Source: Perkinsus olseni | Taxonomy: Eukaryota > Perkinsozoa > Perkinsida | NCBI GenBank assembly: GCA_013115125.1 | Contig: JABANN010000070.1 | Location: 1 to 64,000, forward strand | Direction: 5' to 3' | Length of the DNA stretch: 64,000 bases | Shown: positions 48,678 to 60,434 of the stretch, in pieces | How positions within the stretch are numbered: the stretch's first letter is position 1 | How the letters are laid out: each line of letters begins with the position of its first letter | Position numbers and translations under genes: made by a program | Notes under the pieces: generated by a model | What the model saw: the letters and a program-made list of their open reading frames with translations, nothing else | Databases searched by the model: none | Told to the model about the DNA's origin: nothing

Positions 48678-51600
48678 ATGATATCTTCCACTGGCCGTAT
48701 GTTGGTACATCCAGAAGACCCTAACCTAGTTTTGGAGCTCACGGCAGATAGCGGGTCTGTCAGCGTCTTCGACCTACTGGCCAGTCCCAAGGCCGACACT
48801 GCTGCTGGGCAGATCGACGGCGGCGTTAAGGATGCTTGCTGGCTCCCTGCCAGCTGCGGGGAAGCTGTCTTCATCACTGTCACTGACAAGGGGTCCATTA
48901 GAGCCTATTCAGCCCTAGTGTGTCTGTTGGCGCCGCCGCCTAAACCCCGACCGGATCCCTTGGAGATCCGCCCTTTGCCGGAGCTAGCATTGACCGGAAT
49001 GATCACAGGCTTGTGTGCTACTACCTGTAATGTCATCGGATTCACCTTCGCCGATGGTACGGCAAGGTTGTTCAAGCCCCGCGTGAGGGACGGAAGTGGG
49101 CTGCAGCGCCACGACAGCGTACTAGGGTTGGATCTTCTCAGTACCCTCGACTGCCGTCCTGGCAACCCGGTGGCGGTTTGCGGTCCAACGGCCTATGCCT
49201 ACTGCCATGCCCAGCGGGATTCCGTCGTCTTGGAGGGGTTCGGTGCGCGGAGATCACCGAAGCAATGTGAGATCGATTACCCCAAGGGAGCTGTGGGTGT
49301 CATCAGCTTAGCAGCTACGACGGACGTGGTCGCCGCGATCTACGACCTCGGTGGTACTGGCAAGTGTCAGCTCTGCGTTTACTCGACGTACGAGGTGCCG
49401 CCCAGCCTGGTGCATTCTGAGGTGTTCGACGTGGCGGAGGTCAAGGGCCCACTGCAGATCAACAGCATTAGAGACACCAACGCAGTGGTCATGGTCGTGA
49501 GCTCATCAAGGATCGTCGTCCGGTCACGAACGTATGCCGATGGCGAGCGGTGGCTGACTCGAGGGATCTCCAACCCTCCCAAATGCTGTGCCTTGATACC
49601 TGAGACGGATGGTATGGGTTGGGACCGTTGTCTTGTCGCAGGGAAGGCCGTCGAAGATCTGCCCGAGGCCACCACGAGACTCTTCTCTAGGTCCAGCTTG
49701 CCTCTGGAGGATTCCAACCCGGTCGTTGCCTTGCACAGGGCTCTCAATGCGGCATTTGCACGCTCGGAGTACTTGCCCAGTTGGTGTCTCGAGTTTGCTG
49801 CTGAAGGAGAGGTCGAACGACTGGTGACAGACGGGCCCTCTCGGCGGTTCTACGTTAAGCTCGCATTTGTTCTATCGCCTGACCACAGGCGAGAGTGCAG
49901 GGACTTGGGCATAGCTGTGAATACTGAGGATTGCTTCTTGGCATCAATTGGCGAGTCCCAGGACTTCCTGCTCCAGTTAGCCACTCGGGCTGCACCAACA
50001 CACGACAGTGACGCTGAGCTTTGGAGTACATATTTCCGTCGACTAGGAGTCGGCTTCTGGGCCAACTCCCTCACCCAACTACGGTCTACCGTTCTGGACT
50101 TGCTATTGAAGCGGTCTCTGGCGAAGTATCGAAGGACCAAGGAGTTGTCGGTCATCGAGGGCGAGAGCGCCTTGTGGTTGGCGCTCCTTGGACGCCAGAA
50201 GGTTTTGGCGTCCCTCTACAAGCAGCATGCGCGGCTCTTCCGCGACCCGAAGGCCATGCGTGTGTCCAGATTCCTGGCCATGGACTTCACCACACCTGAG
50301 AATAAGCGTATTGGCGCTAAGAACGCTTTCGAGTTGGTCCGCCAAAAACGGCATGCAATGGCAGCGGCGGTGTTCCTGCTCATCGGTGATGTCCAGTCGG
50401 CTATCAACGTGGCCACGCGGTACCTTGAGGATGTCCAACTGGCCATCCTCTTCGCCCGATGTGCTATCACTGACGGTGTGATCAGCAAAGAGGCTGCTAA
50501 TGATATGCTAGCTACCGAGCTCTCGTTGTTCGATGCTTGGGTTGACTTTTGGCGCCTCTGGTCATCTCACAACTACGCCCAACTCGCTCGGAAATTGGCC
50601 GCGGTCGGATCTGAGGACCTCTCGGTCGCCGGGTCCACTGAGCTTGAGGCTTCGCTAGGCGTCCTGCCTACTCCAGCCCATCTCAGCACCTGCTCTAGGA
50701 GCGATATCTTTGAGTATCTTTGCAGTGCGGTACCTGCATTCGGAGCTCAAGCTGAAGGGCTTGTTGTGGAAGATACTCCTAGCAGTGTGGTTACCACCCG
50801 CCTGCTTGGTCGAGGGTTGGCTGCTCTGCTCCCACCTGTCGCGGAGGATTCAGACTTCACAAGCCCCGTCAACTGGGCGAGGAGGGCCTCCATCATATTC
50901 GATGAAGCCCTCACTCCGCGGAAGGCTTCGAAGATGCCGCCCTTCATCCCCGGTAACCCCACAGACGCTCCTCTTGGCAGCGACCTTCAGAGCTACTGGA
51001 TACGCAGAGTTCGAGGGGCGTTGCTAGATCCAAGATTGAACCCTATGCCCCCGGCCCCCGAGCTGTGGTCGATACTGTCAAGGCTGGTCCATACCTCTAA
51101 TGGAGGCATGCTGCCAAGCTGGGCTGCCGAGCTGACATCCATGGTGCTGGCGGGTATTGGGGACTGGTCGACCAGCGTACCCGAGGTGCAGGAGGCTGCC
51201 GCGGCTGTGGTCCTGAGCGAACTTGAGAGGCTCCTACTGGAGCACGAGGCCGCTGCGAACGACACGGCTGAGAAGAAGCAGGCTGACGATGCTCGACTTG
51301 CTCTAGCTGAGCATTACACCGGCGTTTTATACCAACTTTTACAACCAGACACTTCGCCTCTGGTGGCAGTGGACGCCGAAGCCCCGCCTTTGCCTTGCCT
51401 GACAGGACCACCCGGCTCCCACACTATGCGGCTGCGGTCGCTTGTGGTCTGCTCTCTGGTCTTGGAACGTGTCCTGAGCCCACCTAAAGGCTCTCCTAAA
51501 CTGACTGTCTATGAACGGCAGTATCAGCTGTTGGTGAGGTGGCACTTGAAGACACACGTCTATGAAGCCATGCTGGAGCCCGATGTCGTGCAGGAGGAAG

Positions 51601-53078
51601 GGGCGGTCGACATCGACCAGGAGCATCCCTTGGAAACGACACTGGCAGCACCCAGGCGTCTCAAGCTCCTTCAAAGTACATGCCCGGTGTATCGTTGCAC
51701 GCCCGAGCAAGACCGGGAGTACCTGCCGAAGTCGTTGCCTCTACTGGGAATTAGAAGGCAGCTCGAGTGGCACTCTATCACTGGTCTATGTTTGGATAGA
51801 TCTCCTGGGGCATGCCTAAGACTGGCCGTGTCGGCACGCCACGAAGACGGCCTTGTGAAGGTTATTGACCTCCCACAGCTCATTCGATCTTCGGTTGGGT
51901 GTCGTGACGCCGTGACGCCGGAGGAGTACTATCATGATGATTCTCGATGGCAGATGGAGATCGAGAAGTCGGTCATCAATTCCAACACCAACTTGCCTAC
52001 TGGTACCAAGATAGTCCCAAGCGAGAGGACTAGATTTCTCATCGGTGAGTCCTCTGCGGCCAACCACCTCGGCTCGGGCTTACCCCTACGCCCTGACTGC
52101 CGCCTGTACGCTAAGGATGTGATGCTTCTCTCCTTGGGCATTGACTGGCCCATCGGCAATAACATCACAGGTCTGTTCGACCGCATCAACCACGATACTG
52201 TCTCTGATGATGATAATGAACCATTACCTGTTTCCAATTCGCTCACTGCTCATCCCACAGCCAGTGTCTTTGCCTCGGCGACTAACAGCGGCGTTCGGGT
52301 ATGGTCTTTCGGATGTCCAGCCCTTGACGAGCCCGCTCGCCCATTGTGCTTGTTTGAGTCGCCAAAGCGGCCGTCGTTCCGCGATACCCTCCGGGTCGCG
52401 TCATGGTCGGATGATGGCGGGATGCTTGCAGGGATTAGCAAGAAGGGCCGCATGTCTGTCTGGTCCTCTTGCCGGCCAGGCAAGCCCATCATCTCCTTCA
52501 ACTCCCCCTTCATTCGAGGGAACGACGTGAAGGCGTTGACGCCCTCGGGCTCCCTGATGCTGATTTGTGGACGACAAAGCCCTAGTGGTTCTGGCGGTGC
52601 TGCTATGATTGACTGCAGGAGCCCGGAGTTGGTCGTCCAGAAGTGGAACGCTGGGCCGGGCCTGGAGTATACGTGCGCGTCTGGACTGTCCCAGCCGCAA
52701 CAGCTGCAGCTTGGCACCTGTGATGGCCGAGTGGTTGATCTGGACACCCGAGCGGGTGGCCGCAGCAGAACGGTTATGTTGTACGGTGATGATCACGACA
52801 GAAGTCCGGCTATTCACAGCTTGTTACGGTACGGTCCCGACCAAGACGGCATAGTAGCGGTGACACATGGGAGCGCCGTGGGAGTCCTTCAAGCTGGGAA
52901 GGATGCTGGATCCTTCGACTCCGAATACACTTTGCACAAGGGCGGTATGAAGTCGGCCGTAAAGGCTGCCTTCAGCAAGATAGGCCCAAAGCTGGTAGCG
53001 GCCGCTGACGCCTGTGGTACGGTAGCCATCACTGCTGGGGCCTCGGACGAACAACTACTATTGCATAGACTGCCTTGA
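48678..53078 (+). CDS. RAVE complex subunit RAV1/DMXL-like, V-ATPase assembly
   Basis: 1466 residues in one exon from ATG 48678. The N-terminal third is beta-rich and WD-like (FTFADGTARLFKPRV, SVFDLLASPK). The conserved Rav1 core is at about residues 540-640: IGAKNAFELVRQKRHAMAAA, then VFLLIGDVQSAINVATRYLE and DVQLAILFARCAI, as in Rav1/DMXL ('KNAF.L..K.R...AAAFFLL.G.L.DA..V....L.D.QLA...AR'). A second WD-like region (ATNSGVRVWSFG, CDGRVVDLDTRAGG) ends the protein. Yeast Rav1 is 1357 residues. With Skp1 and Rav2 it reassembles V1 onto Vo to restore vacuolar acidification. The absence of introns contrasts with most neighbours and resembles PEX1. Confidence 0.77.
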   Translation: MISSTGRMLVHPEDPNLVLELTADSGSVSVFDLLASPKADTAAGQIDGGVKDACWLPASCGEAVFITVTDKGSIRAYSALVCLLAPPPKPRPDPLEIRPLPELALTGMITGLCATTCNVIGFTFADGTARLFKPRVRDGSGLQRHDSVLGLDLLSTLDCRPGNPVAVCGPTAYAYCHAQRDSVVLEGFGARRSPKQCEIDYPKGAVGVISLAATTDVVAAIYDLGGTGKCQLCVYSTYEVPPSLVHSEVFDVAEVKGPLQINSIRDTNAVVMVVSSSRIVVRSRTYADGERWLTRGISNPPKCCALIPETDGMGWDRCLVAGKAVEDLPEATTRLFSRSSLPLEDSNPVVALHRALNAAFARSEYLPSWCLEFAAEGEVERLVTDGPSRRFYVKLAFVLSPDHRRECRDLGIAVNTEDCFLASIGESQDFLLQLATRAAPTHDSDAELWSTYFRRLGVGFWANSLTQLRSTVLDLLLKRSLAKYRRTKELSVIEGESALWLALLGRQKVLASLYKQHARLFRDPKAMRVSRFLAMDFTTPENKRIGAKNAFELVRQKRHAMAAAVFLLIGDVQSAINVATRYLEDVQLAILFARCAITDGVISKEAANDMLATELSLFDAWVDFWRLWSSHNYAQLARKLAAVGSEDLSVAGSTELEASLGVLPTPAHLSTCSRSDIFEYLCSAVPAFGAQAEGLVVEDTPSSVVTTRLLGRGLAALLPPVAEDSDFTSPVNWARRASIIFDEALTPRKASKMPPFIPGNPTDAPLGSDLQSYWIRRVRGALLDPRLNPMPPAPELWSILSRLVHTSNGGMLPSWAAELTSMVLAGIGDWSTSVPEVQEAAAAVVLSELERLLLEHEAAANDTAEKKQADDARLALAEHYTGVLYQLLQPDTSPLVAVDAEAPPLPCLTGPPGSHTMRLRSLVVCSLVLERVLSPPKGSPKLTVYERQYQLLVRWHLKTHVYEAMLEPDVVQEEGAVDIDQEHPLETTLAAPRRLKLLQSTCPVYRCTPEQDREYLPKSLPLLGIRRQLEWHSITGLCLDRSPGACLRLAVSARHEDGLVKVIDLPQLIRSSVGCRDAVTPEEYYHDDSRWQMEIEKSVINSNTNLPTGTKIVPSERTRFLIGESSAANHLGSGLPLRPDCRLYAKDVMLLSLGIDWPIGNNITGLFDRINHDTVSDDDNEPLPVSNSLTAHPTASVFASATNSGVRVWSFGCPALDEPARPLCLFESPKRPSFRDTLRVASWSDDGGMLAGISKKGRMSVWSSCRPGKPIISFNSPFIRGNDVKALTPSGSLMLICGRQSPSGSGGAAMIDCRSPELVVQKWNAGPGLEYTCASGLSQPQQLQLGTCDGRVVDLDTRAGGRSRTVMLYGDDHDRSPAIHSLLRYGPDQDGIVAVTHGSAVGVLQAGKDAGSFDSEYTLHKGGMKSAVKAAFSKIGPKLVAAADACGTVAITAGASDEQLLLHRLP

Positions 53079-53870
53079 CTGTTGATACAATTATACAATT
53101 CTTCTTTATAATAGTGTTCCTTCGCTTCCGCATGATCTTGAGTTCGGTAATTCACCTGCACCCTTTAGGGTTCCCGGTGTTTTCACGAGTCCACTCTCAA
53201 GACTTATTCCACTAGGCCTTCGTAACGAAAAAAGCGGAGCTCGGCAGTCTCGGGTTCGAACCCTAGCCCGGGCTTTTTTCTGTATTTTTCCGGGTTCATC
53301 TACAACGGTCCACGCTGGTTTTGGTTGGTAGAACGGGGATGGGCGCGATTTCGTATTTTTTATAGAATATATGAATCGAGACCTTTCGATTGGTATGCGT
53401 CCCATGAGTTCATTCAGCATAGTCGTGGAGAAATAATTTGAACGAACGGACGAACGCACAAAAAGCGCATAAGTTGTGAGGGTTTCAACACAACAACGCT
53501 TGTTATCCGATATACGTTAACAGATAATAGTCCAGGGTTGAGCCAAACCAACGCCACCAGAATACCCAAAGTCCAAGTGGTACGATACCAGTGGTATCAT
53601 ACCACAGAAGAGAAGAGAGAAAGGCTACTCTCAACGTCTGTCTATCTGGCCTCAGCCACGCAAGGCGCCTCACGCTATGCGCATGCGTGTAGACGGAAAG
53701 AGACTATAGAGACTCAGTCTGATAATTATAGAGATGGTAGAACTGGCCCTGGCGTGCGCGCAATACACCAAGGGAGTGACTGCCATCACAAAGTGACAGT
53801 ATATGCTCCGCTCGCTTCGCTCGCTCCGCAACTGTTCTCCTGTTGTTACCCAGTCCTTTCGGTCCACCTA
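53079..53870. other. Intergenic stretch with a B-box/T-run remnant and a small hairpin
   Basis: No gene is supported. It contains a T-arm-like sequence with B box GGTTCGAACCC (53253-53263) followed by a T6 run (53274-53279). A 29-bp hairpin, GTGGTACGATACCA and GGTATCATACCAC around GT, lies at 53577-53605. The open frame from 53538 lacks an ATG until 53871. Confidence 0.45.
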
Positions 53871-54851
53871 ATGGATCCCGTCGAGACTTGGAAATTGGTA
53901 TCAATATTTGCCACTTTTGCTGTGGCAAGCCTAGGTATGTGGATGTCATTCTATTTTCGCAAGTCTAAGATGTTCTCTCTCGGGTGTGCTCTGGCCTGTG
54001 GTGTCCTACTCGCCGCTGGCTTCACGCACAGCCTCCCTGACGGTGTCGAACGCTTGGAGGCATGGTCACAGGATAACCTCAACGGCTACCCATTTGCCTA
54101 CCTCCTCTGTGGTATAGCAATATCTTTCCTTGCCTTATTCGAAGAGGGAGTCCAGCTATGTTTTCGACCCAAACTGCGTCCACCACCTGAGGAATCGTCG
54201 TCTAAAAACGTGCAAGCTGACGAGCAAACTCTGAATCACCATGCCCACCCTGGCAACCTGACGAAGACGTCAGCCCTGTTCGTATTTCTGGCCCTCTCGC
54301 TGCATTCCATCCTCGAAGGAATGGCTACGGGTGTCGCCACTGGAGTAAGCAATCTGTACGGAACTGTGATCGCCATCCTGGCCCATAAAGGCCTGGCAGC
54401 CTTCGCTCTTGGTGCTAGTATGGTGGAGGCTAACGTAGCCTCCCGCACAGTCTTGCTGTATGGAACCATTTTCGCCGTTGTTACACCTGTTGGCATCATG
54501 GTCGGTTGGCTCGGCGGTCTTGCCGAAGACAGTTCTGGTAAGTTCGGAGGGGGGTTCGGGACACTTATTCGGGCAGCACTCCCGGAGTTGAATTCAACGC
54601 GCCAGAAGAGATTCTGGGGACACTCATGATCTTCAGGTATTTTCGGTGGTGTAGCTTATGCTCTGGTCGCTGGTACGTTCATCTACGTCAGCATCGTTGA
54701 ATTTATGCCCATAGTGTTTGGGCTCAATGGCGTTAACTTCTTAATGAAGGCAACTGTGGCTCCTAGTGGTGTCGTCAATACAGTCTCCTTTCAGGTTATC
54801 ATGTTCTTAGCTGGGTTTTCTGCAATGGCCGTACTCGCAATTTTTGTTTAA
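53871..54851 (+). CDS. ZIP-family divalent metal transporter
   Basis: Two exons (53871-54537 and 54637-54851), joined in phase 1 as SSG to IFGGVAYAL, give 293 residues. The ATG at 53871 (MDPVETWKLV) is the first in frame; the upstream open frame has none. Eight hydrophobic segments are visible. TM4 has the metal-site HSILEGMATGVATG and TM5 has AHKGLAAFALGASM, the ZIP signature pair (HS..EG; H..........). The cytosolic loop before them contains the His-rich NHHAHPGN. TM1 to TM3 include CGVLLAAGFTHSLPDG. The last exon gives GTFIYVSIVEFMP. Predicted to import Zn or Fe into the cytosol. Phytochelatin synthase in the same window would buffer excess metal. Confidence 0.88.
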
Positions 54852-54957
54852 GCTCCTCCATTAAGCTTTTATGAACGATGGTGGAATCGTTGTCCTAGAC
54901 TCTCGATTCTCTCCGCCTTATCAAATTCTCATTTTTTGACCTGCTAGGTCGTTTATA

Positions 54958-55131
54958 TCAGTAGATATTGAGTTTCATGACCTTATAGTCCCTGTCTAGT
55001 TTAGCTGTACATGGGACGTCTCGCCGCTTGGGTTCGAGCACTTGAAGAAGTCCGGATATATCACTGTTGCCGGTTGGTAGAGCTTGTGGTCTCTCTCGGT
55101 TGACGGTGGCTGCAACAGATTCTTCCTCCAT
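54958..55131 (-). CDS. Hypothetical small protein
   Basis: A 57-codon minus frame from ATG 55131 (MEEESVAATVNRERPQALPT) to a TGA at 54958, ending DRDYKVMKLNIY. It has good coding-like composition. An upstream minus frame (55163-55357, VVDIVRMTGRWVTVRRVNVE) may be an earlier exon in another phase. No family recognised. Convergent with the ZIP gene. Confidence 0.3.
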   Translation of the reverse strand: MEEESVAATVNRERPQALPTGNSDISGLLQVLEPKRRDVPCTAKLDRDYKVMKLNIY

Positions 55132-55967
55132 CCTCGATATTTGACCTACCGGGGCTTTTCGATGATGCGGTGGCAACGGAGAAGGTCCACTCTACATTCA
55201 CTCGTCTCACCGTCACCCACCTTCCCGTCATCCGGACAATGTCAACAACCATCGACGCACTTCCCGCAGCTCGGCTCAGGAGCAGCTCCTCCCGTACTGC
55301 TCTACTCTCCTCCGCTGTGATGAAGCAGGCCCTCACACTCATCAGTGATGTCCTCATCTTCAGTTCGCGAAGTTTTCACTATGCTCCTTTTTCTCGACGG
55401 CCTGACCCACGGGCTGATGACGACCCAACTTGGAAAATAATCCTCGCGGGTATCACGCATAAGCCGTCCCCATCGCATCAACGACTAGCACTAAACTGTC
55501 TCCCATAATCAATAATGCTCCAGGCCTCCTACCAGCTCACATTCGTGGCGTAGAACAGTACTATGGAGTTGACGAACCGCTACAAGGGCAGGTCCTCTCC
55601 GGCCGTCACCCCCAATAGCTAGGTACAACTCTGTCAGGGTCTGCCGTAGAGCCCAACTGTGAATTACCAACACGACAGGGTAGAGCCGAGAATGTACGTT
55701 TGTGTGTAGTAGCCAATAGTAAATGACGATGCTTCTAATATTGTTGTTGTTCTTGATGATGGACGATTCACCTCTGGATAAATCAACTACTACTACTATT
55801 CGGAAGAACAAGATAAGGAAATAGAGAAGACGACAGTAGTAACTGGTTAAGACAGCGGCTGCGGAAGGAAACTACACCTCTCTTCATCACTATCATTATT
55901 TCTCTTAGACGACGATAATCGATAATACAGTCAACTTAGTTTATCACCATCATGGCCGGTGATGCTA
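55132..55967. other. Unresolved stretch between small ORF and importin-5
   Basis: Open frames exist on both strands. A minus frame near 55509-55700 reads VIHSWALRQTLTELYLAIGG, which might be an exon, but no start or partner exon was confirmed. Left unassigned. Confidence 0.3.
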
Positions 55968-58900
55968 TTACATGCTCTTAGCATCATTGAGGATCCTCAT
56001 AACACCCTTCTTAGACTTCTCATTCAGTGACCCTTGAAGGCCTCCGATAGTGGCTTCACCCAAGCCAGCAAGGATCTCGCAAATGGCCCGATCGATGAGG
56101 GCGTTACTGTAGTCCTTCTTGTATACCAATGCCAATACATGTACTATCGCACCCAAGTTGCCGTTGTTGGCACCAAGGACCTGTCAAAGGGCAACTAATA
56201 AGCAAAACCCCAGAGACCAGTAATGCTCACCCCCGGCCGCTGCTCCTTGACAAGACGGACCAACTGGGTGTGTGTCTTCTTCCCCTCATCTTCATCCTGC
56301 TTCAATGGCAAGTTCTTGATCCAAGCAGCCCAGTAGTTGCCAGCATCATTGCCAAGCCTCTGCTCGAACTTCTCGCACACATTTCCGAGTGCGGCCACCG
56401 CGTTCTCATGCGCGGCGATGTTGTCCTTGTTCCGGGCATCAGGTCTCTGCATCGCCCTGTAGAGCTGCATGGCCGCAGCAGTGGCAGCGATGTCGCCGAA
56501 CTGAGGGATGTTGCATGCCACATTAGCGCCGTAGGCAGCAGCCTGTCGAAGTGACGGGTTGTTGTCGGTAATAGCAGCGATCATGGGCTCCATGAAGATA
56601 CCCCAAGCCTGGACTGAGTCGGCGCCGAGGCACTCGAGGAAGTCACAGGCGATGTAAAGGGCCAAGCACCTTGAAGAGGGAAAATAGGGAGAGGACTATC
56701 AAGAATGGACGGTACCTATCCTGGGCCATGCATCGAGTGTCGATCAGCTTCTGCACCAACTCGATGGACTTCTGTAGGCCACCAGTAGAGACGAACAGCT
56801 GCTTGTGTTCCCGCATGAGGGCACCGCCAATCTCGGTGATAGCAATACGAACGCACTCGTCCATCTCCTTGATGTTGCGAATCTCGTCAACCTGAACTCG
56901 ACCGGCCCTCGTTGGCGTTGGTACGGCAGGAGAGCCCGCAGTACCTCATCTTCATCACACTCGCCACTCTCCTCCTCAGCAGTGGCATCAGCACGACGAT
57001 TGAAGGACTCCTTAAGGAGGTTAAAGCAGACCTCCACGATGTGCGATACCTGCCGGGCAACACGAAGATGGGCTAAGGCGAGAATATCCCTGCGACTGCT
57101 TCCTACAGTCTGCTCAGAGAGGGTTCCAGGGCCAGCGTTCTTGATGCAGTTGGCAATTCCGCGGGACTCGGCTTCGAGGAGCTAGAAGGAGGAAACTGCA
57201 TGAAGTCTATTGAGCATGCGTGACCAACCTCAAGCTCATCCTCTTGGGACATGGCCTTCAACATCGACTCAATGAAGGAGTTCAACAGGTCCTGAGAAAA
57301 GCACATGTGGCGCCAGTGTGAACCTGTCGATGAGGCTGTGAATACCTTGACAGTGGCAGTATCATTAGCCTTCCTCGCGCAGGAGATTAGCTCAGACCAG
57401 ACGTTAACGGCCAATGATTTAACCTCATCATCGAACTGGAAGTCGAGTAGAGGACGGAGCTTCAACGCGGTATCTTTGACGTATCTTGAAATGAGTAGAG
57501 AGTAACCTTAAGATACCCCCAACTCATACATACGGGTTGTAGACAGCAGGGCCGCAGTTCTCAACGAAGCAGCTGATGGTCTGCAAGGCTGATGCCAAGT
57601 CCTCAATAGCGCTGGTCTTGAGGCCAACACACTTGCCCTGAAGAGAGAGTGCATCATCGAGAAAACAATACCCCTAGTGATGACAGCAGTACTACCTCAG
57701 CAAGCATTATCATCGTCATATCCTGCTCCTCATTAGCATCATCAACCTACAACAGTACGCCATAGACCGCAGCACAGGATTTACCAGACCACAGTCCTTT
57801 ACCTCCGCAGCAGTGAGGGAGAACTGGTTGAGGATGAGAGGGAGTAGGGCTGGCAAGAACTGGCCGAAGTCGGGGCCGAGGGTCTGAGGGAGAGAAGGAC
57901 AGTCAACTGTCCGTGCTGCTGCTGATCGGGTTGTCCTCACCTTAGAGATCCTCTGGAGACTCTCCAGGACAAATCCCTTGAGAGGGTCGTCATCCTCGAA
58001 GTGCTTCTCAGGCTCCCGCAGCATCGACACGATAGCCTGCATGGCTTCAACAGCGTCATTGGCGAAGACCTCCTTGCCAACAGCCAAACCCAGAAGGGAG
58101 AGGCACTCGAAGGCCTTCCCTCTAAGGGTCCTCTCCTCCTTCGACGAGGCTTGCTGGACAGTTTGCTGAGCATCATAAGACCATCAGGAAAAGGCAACAG
58201 AGCGGCGAGGAAACCCACCTTAAGAAGGGGCATGATGTGAGAGTAGTAGCTCACGAAGTGAGACTCCGACACACCAGCGATGACGGCGATGGCAGTGATG
58301 GCCTGTTCCCGGATCTGATGGCCGAGGGGGGTGGGGTGAGGAGGGCTGGGGTGTAATGATGTTACCTGTCGTGGCTGGTCCATCTGTAGTTTACGATAAA
58401 GCTTCTCCATAAGGGTCTTCACATGGGGTATGAGAGCCTCTTGCTCGACCTAACATCAGCATAGTGGTGAGACCAGTGGCGAGGAGAAAGACAGTACATC
58501 CTCTGCGTAGTTGACGAAGGCCGCGCAGGCATGAGAGGCTACGCGCGGTATCGGGTCATCCATGGCCTTCTCCAAAGCAGTCAGGACCTGACGAAGAGCA
58601 GGCATGCGGCAGAGTTGACGAGGGCAAAGGAGCCCTACCTCCTGAGACCAGGCCTCCTGGACGTAAGGGGTGCAGTCAGTAGCAGTCTGGCCCATAGCAT
58701 GGAGGGCTGCGTAGCGGACGCGGGGATGCTGGTCACCCATATGCTCTGATGAGATGATAGTAGGAGGGGGTGGGATGACGAAGCATGCTTACGGAGCAAG
58801 AGCTTGACAATCTCGTCCATCTGAGTTTCCTCCTCGACGACCTCAGCCACTTGACTCAGCGTCATTATGGCAGCCACCTTATGTTTCCACGTACCAATCC

Positions 58901-60434
58901 TTACGAACTCAGCCACGGCTTGGAAGACAACAGGGAGGGTCTTCTCAGCACCGAGGGCCTGTTAGAGTGCACGACAAAATACAATAACCAACGCCACCAC
59001 TGAACCGACTACCTGGGCAAAACGATCGATATTCTCCTCACCAACCTCATAGTTGGTGACATCCTCATCGTCATCCTGGTCAGCAAACCTGTGGAGGGGA
59101 CCGCTTCGATAGACTTCGCTGCAGAGTAGTGTAGTACCTCTTGCACCAGGCCTCAGTGTCATCACCATCACCATCTATCTCCAACATGAAGATGAGGCAG
59201 GTCTTGACAGCGTCAGTAATGAAGTTGGGAACCTGATGATAGAGAGCGATGGCAACGACGAAAGACGGCATCGGCATGACCTTCATGCACATCTTAGCCT
59301 TCTTCTCAGCAAGGGATGTGATCATCTCGAAGGCCAACTGCCTCGGCCCATCCTCGATGGCATCCTTGGCTTGTGCGATGCCAAAACCAGTTCCTGACAG
59401 TAAGGATAGCACCCTGTATCGGATATGGCAAGGACATACTGCAAAGCTCCGCTAGATAGGGTCGGAAGTAGGCTGGCTCTTCATCGGCCACTCCAATGAG
59501 ACTCTCAAGGCAGTCATTAACCTGAAAACAACTGGAGGCAGGAAGCAATAGCTGGGACTAATACTACCTCATCATCCATAGTACCAGTACAAAGGGACTG
59601 TACAGTACTTAGGACCATAGGGCAGAGAGGCTGTACGGGCTTCCAGTGACGAGTAGGGAGGCTCTCCACGATGGAACAGATGACCTAACCCAAATGACCT
59701 TGGCCCTTGGCCTACACCCACCCCGTGGACACCCCTACCTTAACGGCTTGAACCTTGACTTGGATGTCACTGTGCTCCATAGAGCCCTTCAATAATACAG
59801 CAACAACAACATCATTGGACGAATTCTGCATTAACATGCTGCCAACGGCAGGGATGAGGTCGACGAGGATCTAAACGCATCTTAGGTCGAAGCCTGCAGA
59901 TCACACAATAACCTACTCTCAGGCCAGACTCCTTCGGCGCTGCTTCACTGGAAGCAATCATTTGCAGTAGAGTAGGCAAGAGCTGAGGAGAGGGCAACAC
60001 AGTACTCGTCCAGTCGGCCACCCTAGCCCGCCTACCTCAGGCCACTGATTGTTGCTGTTGTCAGCACAGAGGTAGCCACCAAGTTCCCCGATGCAGTCAC
60101 AGATCTTGTGCCGCATGTTCTTATTACCCTCACTGGCGATCAAGGAAAGCAATGACGACTTCACAGCCTGCTTGGTCTGCTCAGACAGCTTGGGCCATAC
60201 AAAGTCCTTCTCTCGGAGAACCCTCATGTTCTGCCGCAACAAGATGCTGGCCTGCTGTCTCAAGGTGAGATCCCCTTGGGAAGTGACCACAGCAAGCAGG
60301 GCTTGAGTGACCTGGTCGGGGTTCTGGGCCTTAGTGTTCTGATACTGCTGCTCAGCAGGCTTCCGAACTTCATTGTTCGGCGACATGAGGCCCTTCAAGA
60401 GCTCGCAGAACTGGCTGAGTTGGGCTTGGTCCAT
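55968..60434 (-). CDS. Importin-5 / karyopherin beta-3 (Kap121/RanBP5-like)
   Basis: A large multi-exon minus gene from ATG 60434. Exon 1 reads MDQAQLSQFCELLKGLMSPN, NEVRKPAEQQYQNTKAQNPD and ASILLRQNMRVLREKDFVWP, the importin-beta N-terminal domain of the IPO5 family. HEAT-repeat pieces follow through the gene: HPRVRYAALHAMGQTATDCT, MDDPIPRVASHACAAFVNYA, REQAITAIAVIAGVSESHFV, NDAVEAMQAIVSMLRE, DEVKSLAVNVWSELISCARK, NPSLRQAAAYGANVACNIPQ, and the last exon GGLQGSLNEKSKKGVMRILN. IPO5 carries ribosomal proteins and histones through the nuclear pore with Ran. Introns are short (roughly 40-70 nt) with GT-AG ends. The order of blocks matches the family throughout. Confidence 0.88.

Noticed and set aside
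53538-53870. N-terminal extension of the ZIP transporter
   Set aside because: The open frame begins with TTG and contains a hairpin and low-complexity bases. The ATG at 53871 starts the first membrane segment normally.
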